21,817 bases of DNA from Proteromonas lacertae. Lineage: Eukaryota; Sar; Bigyra; Opalinata; Proteromonadidae. The stretch is taken from NCBI GenBank assembly GCA_002245135.1, contig NGBS01000099.1, forward strand, positions 1 to 21,817, given 5' to 3'. The notes under the pieces are model-generated. The model was given only the letters and a program-made list of their open reading frames with translations. It had not been told where the DNA came from and did no database searches. The translations under genes were made by a program, and so were the position numbers. Below are positions 9,563 to 18,240 of this stretch, one piece after another (the stretch's first letter is position 1; every line of letters starts with the position of its first letter).

Positions 9563-9734
9563 TACTTACTAAGAATTTTAATTGTAAATAATAAAATTAT
9601 CTAACATACATACTTATGTATTTTTATTCTTTCAAATTAATATTTTATATTTCTAATCCATTTAATTACTCTTATTGCATGCATCAAACATTATAGAAAA
9701 ATCTATGAAACGAAAATAGTTTTAAATAATTATC
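9563..9734. other. AT-rich intergenic stretch after GT92-1
   Basis: No gene seen. It contains the short inverted word pair CATACATAC/TATGTAT near 9605-9620 just downstream of GT92-1, possibly part of the 3' end region. The mirror lies at 13173-13344. Confidence 0.5.
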
Positions 9735-10640
9735 AGCTGTATACATCTTCAAAGTATGTTGGAATCACCGACAACTTCCAGTCATTGAATAGGTACGAGT
9801 AGATGCTAATTGAATATTCATAAGGCAAAGTCTCTCTCAGAGGATCAGAAAAAGTTGAATACGAAGATACTCATACGATAAACCACCCAAGAACAACACC
9901 AGATAAGAGATAATCAAAGGTAATTATCAATAGGATAAGTTATTTAAGGTATGGAGTTCACAAAAACTCAAGGAACTATGATCAGGAGGAAGATGGTAAT
10001 CAGGAGACTTCGGATTAGTCTGCAACAGCATCCATGCTCAATAGCCGGATGATCTTCAAGGAACATCTGGATGTTCAAGACAAGGTCCAAGGAAAAGTGC
10101 AATTAAGTAAATTGGCAACTCCCACCAGGAGAAGCTTCGAAGTATTAACAATTCCGAAGTGAGCTGTGAATCGACATCGCCAGCAGTAATAGTGATTTCA
10201 TCGACCGCTATATCAATTGCTGCTTACCTACCTCCTTTACTTATTGGTGAATCAACTCCCTAGAAAATCAAGACCGTATCTCCATAAAAGCAATGCCTTA
10301 TGAACACACTCACATGAAGTATAGCAACAGCCCACCATCCTTACTACTACATCCAGGATATCTCCATCGCTATCATCAAGACAATTATCGTCCTTGACTT
10401 TGACTATACCTTATTCCCGACCTCCTAGCCTACGTCTATCAGCTACTGCTCAATCAATACTTCTTCGTTCTATCGGCAAAGGAACAATACGAACACCTCA
10501 GCTTCAACAAGGTGTGGAAGGTAGTGGCAATGCAGTGGATCATGAACTACTACTTCAATGATCCTAGATGACTTTGCATTGGATGCACTTCACCTGAATG
10601 TTTCCATCCTTAAGAAGGCGATTTAACTAGAAGTCTATAT
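9735..10640 (+). pseudogene. GC-richer island with decayed HAD-like phosphatase gene (left)
   Basis: GC is near 45% here against about 20% around it, and codons end mostly in C or G, unlike all neighbours. Coding-like pieces lie on the plus strand in different frames: an acidic stretch with NYDQEEDGNQETSD (about 9985-10015), SMLNSRMIFKEHLDVQDKVQ (about 10030-10090), IIVLDFDYTLFPTS (10384-10425) and a frame from 10419 to the TGA at 10569 with LLAYVYQLLLNQYF and VWKVVAMQWIMNYYF. DFDYTLFPT matches motif I (D-x-D-x-T) of HAD-superfamily proteins, in the form DWDDTLFPT that I recall from protists. The last two pieces are joined by a one-base frame change right after the motif, and several stops interrupt earlier parts. 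I judge it a dead gene from a source of different composition. Confidence 0.6.
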
Positions 10641-10652
10641 AGTATATAATTG

Positions 10653-10679
10653 GGACTCTGGCCTATTGTCACAGAGTCC
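10653..10679. other. Short perfect hairpin (left)
   Basis: GGACTCTG and CAGAGTCC form an 8-bp stem around an 11-base loop, with a possible G-T pair beyond. It lies just after the GC-rich island. It may be a terminal piece of whatever brought in the island, or chance. The mirror lies at 12228-12254. Confidence 0.4.
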
Positions 10680-10720
10680 TAATTTCTCCTGGGCTTAGAT
10701 GATTTCTCCGTCTCTTAGCA

Positions 10721-11220
10721 ATGGTTCCCGGAATTATAAATTTGATAATGATAGGTTCTATTGTAATGAACCAAAAAGTAGTTATGAAGGATCTCTCTGT
10801 ATTTAAATTATTAATGGAAGATCAGAGATAAGTAGATTTTATAAAAAAGTATATTTCAGAGTCTAATAGAATACAAGCTAACGAAAATATCCTTATCGTG
10901 TTAGATATTTTAATATTAATTACAATATCTGCGACTCTAGCGATTAGTGGGTAAAAATAGAGGATTTAATATTATTATTTGTTTTTGTTTTTCTTGTTTT
11001 TTATATGGATAAGCAATTAGAAAAACTATATAACCAATTCAAATTTTTAGGTAAACAAAAATTCATATAGTTAGCAACTGAAGATGATGATGATTTTAAA
11101 CCTGTTACGCAGAAACAAGTTATTGATTTTCAACTTCCTCTAAGCAATGCAATAGATCAAGGTTGTTGTTGCGCTGTTTGTCATTGTTGGCCGTTTGTTT
11201 ACATGACACTTTTAAAATAG
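10721..11220 (+). pseudogene. Decayed membrane-protein gene running into the spacer (left)
   Basis: An ATG at 10721 opens MVPGIINLIMIGSIVMNQK. After a TAA at 10829 the same frame continues to a hydrophobic helix, NILIVLDILILITISATLAI. A second frame holds another helix (LILLFVFVFLVFY) leading into MDKQLEKLYNQFKFLGKQKF (ATG 11005), a TAG at 11068, then LATEDDD at the arm end. In the spacer the frame continues DFKPVTQKQVIDFQLPLS and a cysteine-rich end, GCCCAVCHCWPF, to TAG 11218. No family recognised. It looks like a multi-helix membrane protein with stops at three places. Confidence 0.45.
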
Positions 11221-11815
11221 ATTAAATGCATTTCATATTTATAATATTGAAGAATTAACAATTTCTATAATAATACTTTCCATATATATAGAAATTACAT
11301 TTACTTTTTATGTGCTTAAGGCTATTTTTTATTTTTAGAGTTGAATTGAAAATATGGTAAAAATACTTACTAAATGTAGCTGAGAATAGCGGATTCAAAT
11401 GAGACATTGAATCATATACACTGGTATTTCCTACTATGCAAGGACATATACTGTTTATACATATCTTTGAATTAAATGAAATATACATTGTGTTATTAAT
11501 TTTAGGAATTATTTTAGGATATATTGTTACATTTATACCATCTATTGTATAGCAATTCTTATTCCCTTCTTCATAACATTTTAAACATGTATTTTGACGT
11601 TGTAATATTGGAGTATCTTCAATATACAATGTTTTTGATATGAATATATTAAAAAATTGGATGATATTTATTAGTTTATTTCTTATTCCTTGATTGTTTT
11701 TTATAGGATAGGGTGACATAACAAAACTAAATATAGCTAATACCCAGTTTATAATTTTCGTAGAAAAATAAGTATTATAAAGATGTTTAAAGTCATCTTT
11801 TTGTAGAAAATTAAT
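11092..11815. other. Unique spacer between the two arms
   Basis: These 724 bp separate the arms and are not self-complementary. From the left, a frame continuing out of the arm runs to a stop at 11218-11220. From the right, a minus-strand frame continuing out of the arm runs to 11255. Thus the two arms enter the spacer in the same reading frame but with different downstream sequence, and the two frames end tail to tail 34 bp apart. Confidence 0.9.
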
Positions 11816-12187
11816 ATCATCATCTTCAGTTGCTAACTATATGAATTTTTGTTTACCTAAAAATTTGAATTGGTTATATAGTTTTTCTAATTGCTTATCC
11901 ATATAAAAAACAAGAAAAACAAAAACAAATAATAATATTAAATCCTCTATTTTTACCCACTAATCGCTAGAGTCGCAGATATCGTAATTAATATTAAAAT
12001 ATCTAACACGATAAGGATATTTTCGTTAGCTTGTATTCTATTAGACTCTGAAATATACTTTTTTATAAAATCTACTTATCTCTGATCTTCCATTAATAAT
12101 TTAAATACAGAGAGATCCTTCATAACTACTTTTTGGTTCATTACAATAGAACCTATCATTATCAAATTTATAATTCCGGGAACCATT
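11255..12187 (-). pseudogene. Decayed membrane-protein gene with alternative 3' end (right and spacer)
   Basis: The arm part (11816-12187) mirrors 10721-11091, with one silent base difference (11983 against 10924; ACG and ACA, both Thr). After the shared LATEDDD the frame runs open for 193 codons (11836 to 11255), different from the left end: INFLQKDDFKHLYNTY, a hydrophobic INWVLAIFSFVM, then (from Met 11719) a lumenal-looking region with Cys 45, 48, 56, 87, 92, 94, 141 and 154 and N-glycosylation sites at N63, N75, N98 and N125. A GTAAGT at 11370-11365 with an AG at 11323-11322 would make a 49-nt intron ending the protein soon after. No family recognised. The open part may be a live gene whose upstream exons are not resolved. 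Confidence 0.45.
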
Positions 12188-12266
12188 GCTAAGAGACGGA
12201 GAAATCATCTAAGCCCAGGAGAAATTAGGACTCTGTGACAATAGGCCAGAGTCCCAATTATATACT

Positions 12267-13172
12267 ATATAGACTTCTAGTTAAATCGCCTTCTTAAGGA
12301 TGGAAACATTCAGGTGAAGTGCATCCAATGCAAAGTCATCTAGGATCATTGAAGTAGTAGTTCATGATCCACTGCATTGCCACTACCTTCCACACCTTGT
12401 TGAAGCTGAGGTGTTCGTATTGTTCCTTTGCCGATAGAACGAAGAAGTATTGATTGAGCAGTAGCTGATAGACGTAGGCTAGGAGGTCGGGAATAAGGTA
12501 TAGTCAAAGTCAAGGACGATAATTGTCTTGATGATAGCGATGGAGATATCCTGGATGTAGTAGTAAGGATGGTGGGCTGTTGCTATACTTCATGTGAGTG
12601 TGTTCATAAGGCATTGCTTTTATGGAGATACGGTCTTGATTTTCTAGGGAGTTGATTCACCAATAAGTAAAGGAGGTAGGTAAGCAGCAATTGATATAGC
12701 GGTCGATGAAATCACTATTACTGCTGGCGATGTCGATTCACAGCTCACTTCGGAATTGTTAATACTTCGAAGCTTCTCCTGGTGGGAGTTGCCAATTTAC
12801 TTAATTGCACTTTTCCTTGGACCTTGTCTTGAACATCCAGATGTTCCTTGAAGATCATCCGGCTATTGAGCATGGATGCTGTTGCAGACTAATCCGAAGT
12901 CTCCTGATTACCATCTTCCTCCTGATCATAGTTCCTTGAGTTTTTGTGAACTCCATACCTTAAATAACTTATCCTATTGATAATTACCTTTGATTATCTC
13001 TTATCTGGTGTTGTTCTTGGGTGGTTTATCGTATGAGTATCTTCGTATTCAACTTTTTCTGATCCTCTGAGAGAGACTTTGCCTTATGAATATTCAATTA
13101 GCATCTACTCGTACCTATTCAATGACTGGAAGTTGTCGGTGATTCCAACATACTTTGAAGATGTATACAGCT
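12267..13172 (-). pseudogene. GC-richer island with decayed HAD-like phosphatase gene (right)
   Basis: Mirror of 9735-10640, with the same breaks in both arms where I compared them. This decay was therefore present before the arms were copied, unlike the arm-specific frame breaks in the outer genes. Confidence 0.6.
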
Positions 13173-13344
13173 GATAATTATTTAAAACTATTTTCGTTTC
13201 ATAGATTTTTCTATAATGTTTGATGCATGCAATAAGAGTAATTAAATGGATTAGAAATATAAAATATTAATTTGAAAGAATAAAAATACATAAGTATGTA
13301 TGTTAGATAATTTTATTATTTACAATTAAAATTCTTAGTAAGTA

Positions 13345-14463
13345 TTAATTTCTATACTTCAAAATAGTATTGTCTATGGAGAGATTTCTGCATAACATAC
13401 TATTATCTAAAGGAATTATTCTTGTATGCCTGCAATGTCCATGGAATGCCTTTATAATGCAGTGTTTATCATAGGTTATTGCATTGTGAAATCTTAAGGC
13501 TAGAACAGATTTTGTTGATACAATATATTTTGTTCTTTTCATTGTTTCTTTACACGACAATAATTTGGCAAATAAGTCACAATCTTTTATTGCAGGTAAA
13601 TTATTGTAGGATTTTTTTTCATATTTGATATTTTTGTCAATATACTTTTCTTTTGGAAATGTTTTAGAGTAAAAATGAAAAATCTCACATCCATTGTATA
13701 GTTTTTGATATAATCTTATTAAAGAATTTAGCTTAAATGATATTGTAGGTTGTATTATTTCATCAATGTCAGTGTTTACTATATATCTACTATTATAATA
13801 GCTTCTATACAAACAGTCATTCATTTTTAATATTTGTCCATAATTTCTTATATTAGATAATATTTTTAGTTGTGGCCAGTAAAATATTTCCAGAAAACCA
13901 CATTTTACATATTTATTTAATATGTTGTATACTTCGCTGGATATATCTCCATAGTATATTATAGCATGAGATACGCCTTCCTTCTGATACACACTTAGCG
14001 TCTGATTTAGCATGGTTTTGGCTGAAAAATTGTTTTTTATTGAACTTATGCATAAAGTAAAATCATATTTATAGTATATTTTATCAACTGATTTAAAATC
14101 TACTAATTTGTTATTCACAGTTATGTTATGCACATGTTTATAAGGAATAATTATATTAATATATTTTAATGTGAATTGTATATTAAATTTTGTAACTAAA
14201 CTTAGTACTATTAAATCATAATTTACTTCTATTCCGTTTAATTTTACAATTATAAAAGATTTATTTAACATTAAATTCATAGCTCCTAATATTTTTATTG
14301 TATTATTTCTTTTATCTTGAACTGCTCTATAAATTAATAGTTTGTTTTTATAAAATAAAAGAAATTTAGGTAATAATTCTGCTTTTTTCAAGTAAATAAT
14401 ATAGCTCATATAATATGTAATAAATGATAATAGTATAATGAAGTTTCTATATTTGTTCTTCAT
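13345..14463 (-). CDS. GT92 family glycosyltransferase, first paralogue (right copy)
   Basis: Protein identical to the product of 8444-9562, ending in TAA at 13345-13347. D-x-D-E (232-235) and HGHCRH (341-346) are present. Full identity over 372 codons and across the neighbouring GT31 shows that the inner arms are either very recent copies or kept alike by conversion. Confidence 0.87.
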   Translation of the reverse strand: MKNKYRNFIILLSFITYYMSYIIYLKKAELLPKFLLFYKNKLLIYRAVQDKRNNTIKILGAMNLMLNKSFIIVKLNGIEVNYDLIVLSLVTKFNIQFTLKYINIIIPYKHVHNITVNNKLVDFKSVDKIYYKYDFTLCISSIKNNFSAKTMLNQTLSVYQKEGVSHAIIYYGDISSEVYNILNKYVKCGFLEIFYWPQLKILSNIRNYGQILKMNDCLYRSYYNSRYIVNTDIDEIIQPTISFKLNSLIRLYQKLYNGCEIFHFYSKTFPKEKYIDKNIKYEKKSYNNLPAIKDCDLFAKLLSCKETMKRTKYIVSTKSVLALRFHNAITYDKHCIIKAFHGHCRHTRIIPLDNSMLCRNLSIDNTILKYRN

Positions 14464-14474
14464 AACATAATTTT

Positions 14475-15422
14475 ATGAGAATTTATATTTTATTAATACT
14501 TTATTTATTTATAGTTAATATAATTATTTATTCAATCAACAATAAAGTTAATTTCTATTACTCAATATATAAGAATAAATACCTATGTAATCTTTCATCA
14601 GTAAATTATGAAATAAAATATTTTCCTCCTTATAGCGAAAAGGATTTATTCTTGCCAAATACTTTCGAATATAAAGTTATTAGAAATATTAGAAATAAGA
14701 ATCATAAAAATATTAAGATAGTAATAGCTACATTATCATCACCTCATCATTTTAGAAAAAGATACTCCTTTAGATGTTTGTATAATAAAAATAACATTTT
14801 AAAAGATAGTCAAAATATATTTTTTGTAGCGTCATCACCATTTCAAAATTCAAATTTATTAGATAATGAACTTCAAATTTTCAACGATATAGTACAGTTT
14901 GAATTTCAAAATAGTTATTTGAATTTAACACTTCTTTCTATTATGGCATTAAAATATTGCTATAGAACTTTTAATTCTCTACATTATTATATCAAAACTG
15001 ATGATGATATGTTGATAAATTTTAGTTTAATAAAATATTTAGCTAACATAACAAACTCTAATAGAAACATAGTTTATGGTCATCTAGGAAGTGCATTTAG
15101 AGTAAATAGAGATAACAGAAGTAATAATTATATTCCATTTTCTCAATACAAGAACGAATTAATGCCGAAATATGTATATGGTGGATTAATATTTGTTACA
15201 AAAAATTCACTTCATCGAATTTATTCAGAAATAATGAAGAAACAATTTTATATATGGAGAGAAGATATAAACTTAGGGGTTCTTTGTAATTTATCCAGAA
15301 CAAATGTTGAACAGTTTCCTAATGGAATAGATATAAAATTGAAAAATAATAAATGTTTGATGAGTGAAACCATAATTGCTAAAGAAATTAAATCTTTTGT
15401 TGATAAATTCTATTGTATATAA
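14475..15422 (+). CDS. GT31 (beta-1,3-galactosyltransferase-like) enzyme (right copy)
   Basis: Protein identical to the product of 7485-8432, with all GT31 blocks kept (DDD 176-178, YGG 235-237, ED 263-264). The ATG at 14475 is the first in frame and opens directly into the anchor. The neighbouring GT92-1 start codon lies 11 bp away on the other strand, so the two genes must share or overlap promoter and 5' leader sequence. Confidence 0.88.
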   Translation: MRIYILLILYLFIVNIIIYSINNKVNFYYSIYKNKYLCNLSSVNYEIKYFPPYSEKDLFLPNTFEYKVIRNIRNKNHKNIKIVIATLSSPHHFRKRYSFRCLYNKNNILKDSQNIFFVASSPFQNSNLLDNELQIFNDIVQFEFQNSYLNLTLLSIMALKYCYRTFNSLHYYIKTDDDMLINFSLIKYLANITNSNRNIVYGHLGSAFRVNRDNRSNNYIPFSQYKNELMPKYVYGGLIFVTKNSLHRIYSEIMKKQFYIWREDINLGVLCNLSRTNVEQFPNGIDIKLKNNKCLMSETIIAKEIKSFVDKFYCI

Positions 15423-15464
15423 TCTCTTTTGTTTCAAGATTATATTAACTTCTTATAGATTAAA

Positions 15465-16268
15465 TTATGAACATTTACTTCTTGGGATATAAACACCTAA
15501 AGCATGTTTTATTAACATTATATTATATTTTTTCATAATTAATCTATAATTTAATTCTGTGTCTTCAACTCTATAATACTTCCAATTCTCATTGTATAAA
15601 TTTCTTTTTAATATACTTGCTTTTCCAGATAACCATGCATTTTGTATATGCAAGTTTTTATTTAAATACTTGCAACAGTATTTATTTTTAATGGGTTCAT
15701 TTTTGGTATAATAATAAGATCTATATATTTCTTCAGATGTATAATTATATAATAATGAGTAAAAGTCATTGTTATTTTTATCTGATTGATAAAGTAACGA
15801 TATATTGTATGTGTATTTATGTAATAACAAATCTATATTATAATGCTTACAAAATATATTATATATTATTTTTGTTCTTAATTTTGACATGTAATCATCA
15901 GAATCAAAGAAGCTTATATATTTGCATTTAGTCATTTTTATACCAGTATTTCTATTTTCTGCTTGATTATGCCTACCTATTTTAAAAATATAAATGAATT
16001 TGATCCTTTTTATTTTACATATTTTAGTTAAAGATTTATTATATTCACTAATAACAACTATTACTTCTAGTGGTTTTAATAATGACTGATGTATCATTTT
16101 AAATATTCTATTTTTGCAGCTATTGAATGTTGAATATGTTGTAGGAATTACTATAGAAATATTACCGTACGTATGATTGTTTATTTTGTAGTGAATAGAA
16201 GCATGAAATAAAAGCGAAATAATAATTAAAAATACAATTAATAGATTAGTGAAGATTTCTTTTGTGCT
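15465..16268 (-). CDS. GT2-like glycosyltransferase (right copy)
   Basis: Mirror of 6639-7442 with an identical protein. The missing start codon is shared by both arms (first in-frame Met at 16097), so it is not a random error in one copy. The catalytic DSDD and VEDTEL blocks are intact. It converges with GT31, with 42 bp between the stop codons. Confidence 0.75.
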   Translation of the reverse strand, partial: STKEIFTNLLIVFLIIISLLFHASIHYKINNHTYGNISIVIPTTYSTFNSCKNRIFKMIHQSLLKPLEVIVVISEYNKSLTKICKIKRIKFIYIFKIGRHNQAENRNTGIKMTKCKYISFFDSDDYMSKLRTKIIYNIFCKHYNIDLLLHKYTYNISLLYQSDKNNNDFYSLLYNYTSEEIYRSYYYTKNEPIKNKYCCKYLNKNLHIQNAWLSGKASILKRNLYNENWKYYRVEDTELNYRLIMKKYNIMLIKHALGVYIPRSKCS

Positions 16269-16469
16269 TTAATTTATAACTATTTATTATTGTATACATA
16301 TTATTATGTACTTAATTTAAGATTTTCTCATAAACTATTGCACATTATTATAATTTGATTATGATAGGGAAAAAGCTATAACTGAAGGTATTATAATATT
16401 ATCTAACAAGCAACTACATGTAAAAAAAGGTAGGTAAGTAAGAGAATAGGTATCACAATTCTATAAATA

Positions 16470-17906
16470 ATGATAATAATAATAACATTTACTAGTATTA
16501 TATTATTTTTTCTTATAAATTACTATTCTAATACTCATACAATTAAAGAATGTGTTAGTCTATATAATGTATGTGCAAAGAATGTTTTATATAAAGCATC
16601 AAAAAGAAATACTGTTGTAGTATCTGCAGTATCAAAAAAATATATTCTTCAAATAAAAAACTATTGGATTACTTCTGCATTGCCAAATAGGTTTGTAAAT
16701 ATTGTATTTATAACAAGTGATTATACAACATATAATTACTGTAAAAAATTGACTAAACTAGTATTAATGAGTAAAGTTGTTATAAATCAAACTAATGAAA
16801 TTAAATTTATGAATAGCGATTTTGTAAAAGTAACTTTGTCAAGACTAGAAATGATTCACAGAATATTATCGCTTGGTCTATCAGTTTTAGTTAATGATGT
16901 TGATATTTTCCTTTTCAAAAACCCGCTACCATATATTATGAATTTTTCATATGATATTGTATCTTCGTTAGATTTTCCAAAAATGATTAATGTAGGTTTT
17001 TAGTATATTTATATCTTTGTAATTATTGATTAGTTTAATTAAAAGTAACATTAACACAATTAAATTCTTTAAAAGGTTAATGAATAATTCGAGCGTAAAA
17101 AAAGGAGTAAAATTATTTGAACAAAAATATATACAAGATGAATTAAATAAAAGAAATGAGAATATATCTTTAAAAAGAATATCTTTGGAAGTATTTCCAT
17201 CAGGATGTTATTTTTTTATAAAAAAACATATCATGTTTTATGATGAATTAGAAAGTATAATATAAAAATTATATAATCCATTTAATTATCATTATTAGAA
17301 ATAAACAATTATATACTTTTGCATTTCAATTGCATCACAACATTTAGAGGGAAAATATATAAGCAGAAAGAGCTTCTAATGTTTAATGTTGACGATGATA
17401 ACTATTATACTTCAATTACTAATAAATATATGAGAATTGAATATATTAATGATATGTACGATATAAATTATGACAAAAAGGTGGTAAAGTTTGGATTTAA
17501 AATAGCTCTTAAAACAAACAGAATATTTATATTACCAAAATTTAATTGTAGTAATTCGCTAAATTTTAAAAAATTAAAGAATAAATATTGTTCCTATGAT
17601 GAACTATTTGATATTAATGCTTTGGATGATAATCTTCTTAATTATTATAGGGAAAATGTATATATTTTGTATTAATTTAATCAATAGCAATTTCTTAGCC
17701 ATAAATATATACCAAGTGAAACCAAAAATATGAATCATTCTATTAACATAGATGGAATAAAATCTATTAATGAAATATATAATATTTTAAATAACACAGA
17801 TATGAAAGTTATTACAATGAAATTTTCCTACCTTAATATTAACCTTGATGTTGAAGACGAATGTATAGAAAAAGGAGTTATAATTAGAAAGTCATGGATA
17901 AGCTAA
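16470..17906 (+). CDS. GT77-like nucleotide-diphospho-sugar transferase, four exons (right copy)
   Basis: Exons are 16470-17002, 17034-17254, 17299-17668 and 17699-17906, giving 443 codons plus TAA. An N-terminal anchor (residues 2-18) is followed by VVVSAVSKKY at 49-58, FITSDYTTYNYCKKL near 80-94, the metal-binding VNDVDIFLFKNPLPYI (DVD at 143-145), YDIVSSLDFP, INVGFY across the first splice, VFPSGCYF at 230-237 and LLHFNCI near 258-264. This is the Nucleotid_trans (PF03407) order: LSRLE..l.lG.sVlvnDvDifl...P.pY, then N-x-GFY, FPsG and a late H-x-N. GT77 members transfer galactose, xylose or arabinose in the Golgi. The three introns restore both frame and motif order. The ATG at 16470 is the first in frame before the anchor. 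Confidence 0.85.
17003..17033 (+). other. Spliceosomal intron 1 of GT77, 31 nt (right)
   Basis: GTATATTTAT...TATTGATTAG. Removal gives INVGFYLIKSNIN and rejoins two frames that each hold GT77 motifs (phase 2). Confidence 0.85.
17123..17332 (+). repeat. Source segment of the nested inverted repeat, inside GT77 (right)
   Basis: Mirror of 5576-5785. It pairs in inverted orientation with 18031-18240. Confidence 0.9.
17255..17298 (+). other. Spliceosomal intron 2 of GT77, 44 nt (right)
   Basis: GTATAATATA...TCATTATTAG. Removal joins YDELE to KINNYILLHFNC (phase 1) and removes all in-frame stops between the two exons. Confidence 0.85.
17669..17698 (+). other. Spliceosomal intron 3 of GT77, 30 nt (right)
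   Basis: GTATTAATTT...ATTTCTTAG. It is a multiple of three and carries two in-frame stops. Removal joins ENVYIF to HKYIPSETKNMN and extends the protein by 69 residues. It is less certain than introns 1 and 2 because the C-terminal tail has no recognised motif. Confidence 0.65.
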
Positions 17907-18030
17907 TATAAGATAATAAAAAATATCTTATATTAATTGTCTAAACTTCTATTAATACTTTTACTCTTTATTCTATCAATATATGTTACGCAAGCTTTAA
18001 TATTTATTATATAGAAGTAATTTAGTAATT

Positions 18031-18240
18031 CAATTGAAATGCAAAAGTATATAATTGTTTATTTCTAATAATGATAATTAAATGGATTATATAATTTTTA
18101 TATTATACTTTCTAATTCATCATAAAACATGATATGTTTTTTTATAAAAAAATAACATCCTGATGGAAATACTTCCAAAGATATTCTTTTAAAGATATAT
18201 TCTCATTTCTTTTATTTAATTCATCTTGTTTATATTTTTA
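18031..18240 (-). repeat. 210-bp inverted copy of GT77 segment (right, outer)
   Basis: Mirror of 4667-4876. It lacks one T in a T-run that the source segment has. Confidence 0.9.

Larger units (their letters stand above)
1078..11091 (+). repeat. Left arm of giant inverted repeat
   Basis: This stretch is found again, reverse-complemented, at 11816-21817. Paired coordinates sum to 22907 in the inner part, 22908 across most of the GT77 gene and about 22893-22895 near the outer end, so only small indels separate the arms. Both copies of the GT31 (315 aa), GT92-1 (372 aa) and GT2 products are identical. The inner limit is sharp: both arms share the bases encoding LATEDDD, then diverge. The outer limit is set by the end of the window, so the true arm may be longer. 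Confidence 0.97.

Noticed and set aside
10653-10679. Stem-loop taken as a bacterial-type terminator or a tRNA arm
   Set aside because: The host is eukaryotic, no T-run follows, and no cloverleaf or T-loop sequence surrounds it.
10829-11070. Reading TAA and TAG as glutamine, as in many ciliates, which would open the central membrane gene
   Set aside because: The GT31, GT92 and GT77 genes end properly at TAA, use CAA for Gln and have no internal TAA or TAG outside introns. The central gene also needs a frame change, which recoding would not explain.
11092-11815. Palindrome explained simply as a missed hairpin-adapter read
   Set aside because: That artefact gives arms that meet with no spacer. 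Here 724 bp of non-palindromic sequence lies between them. Other chimera types are not excluded.
16470-17675. Treating the GT77 pieces as three separate small genes
   Set aside because: Two of the pieces lack an ATG at their upstream boundary, each holds a successive part of one family domain, and GT...AG removal joins them in frame.
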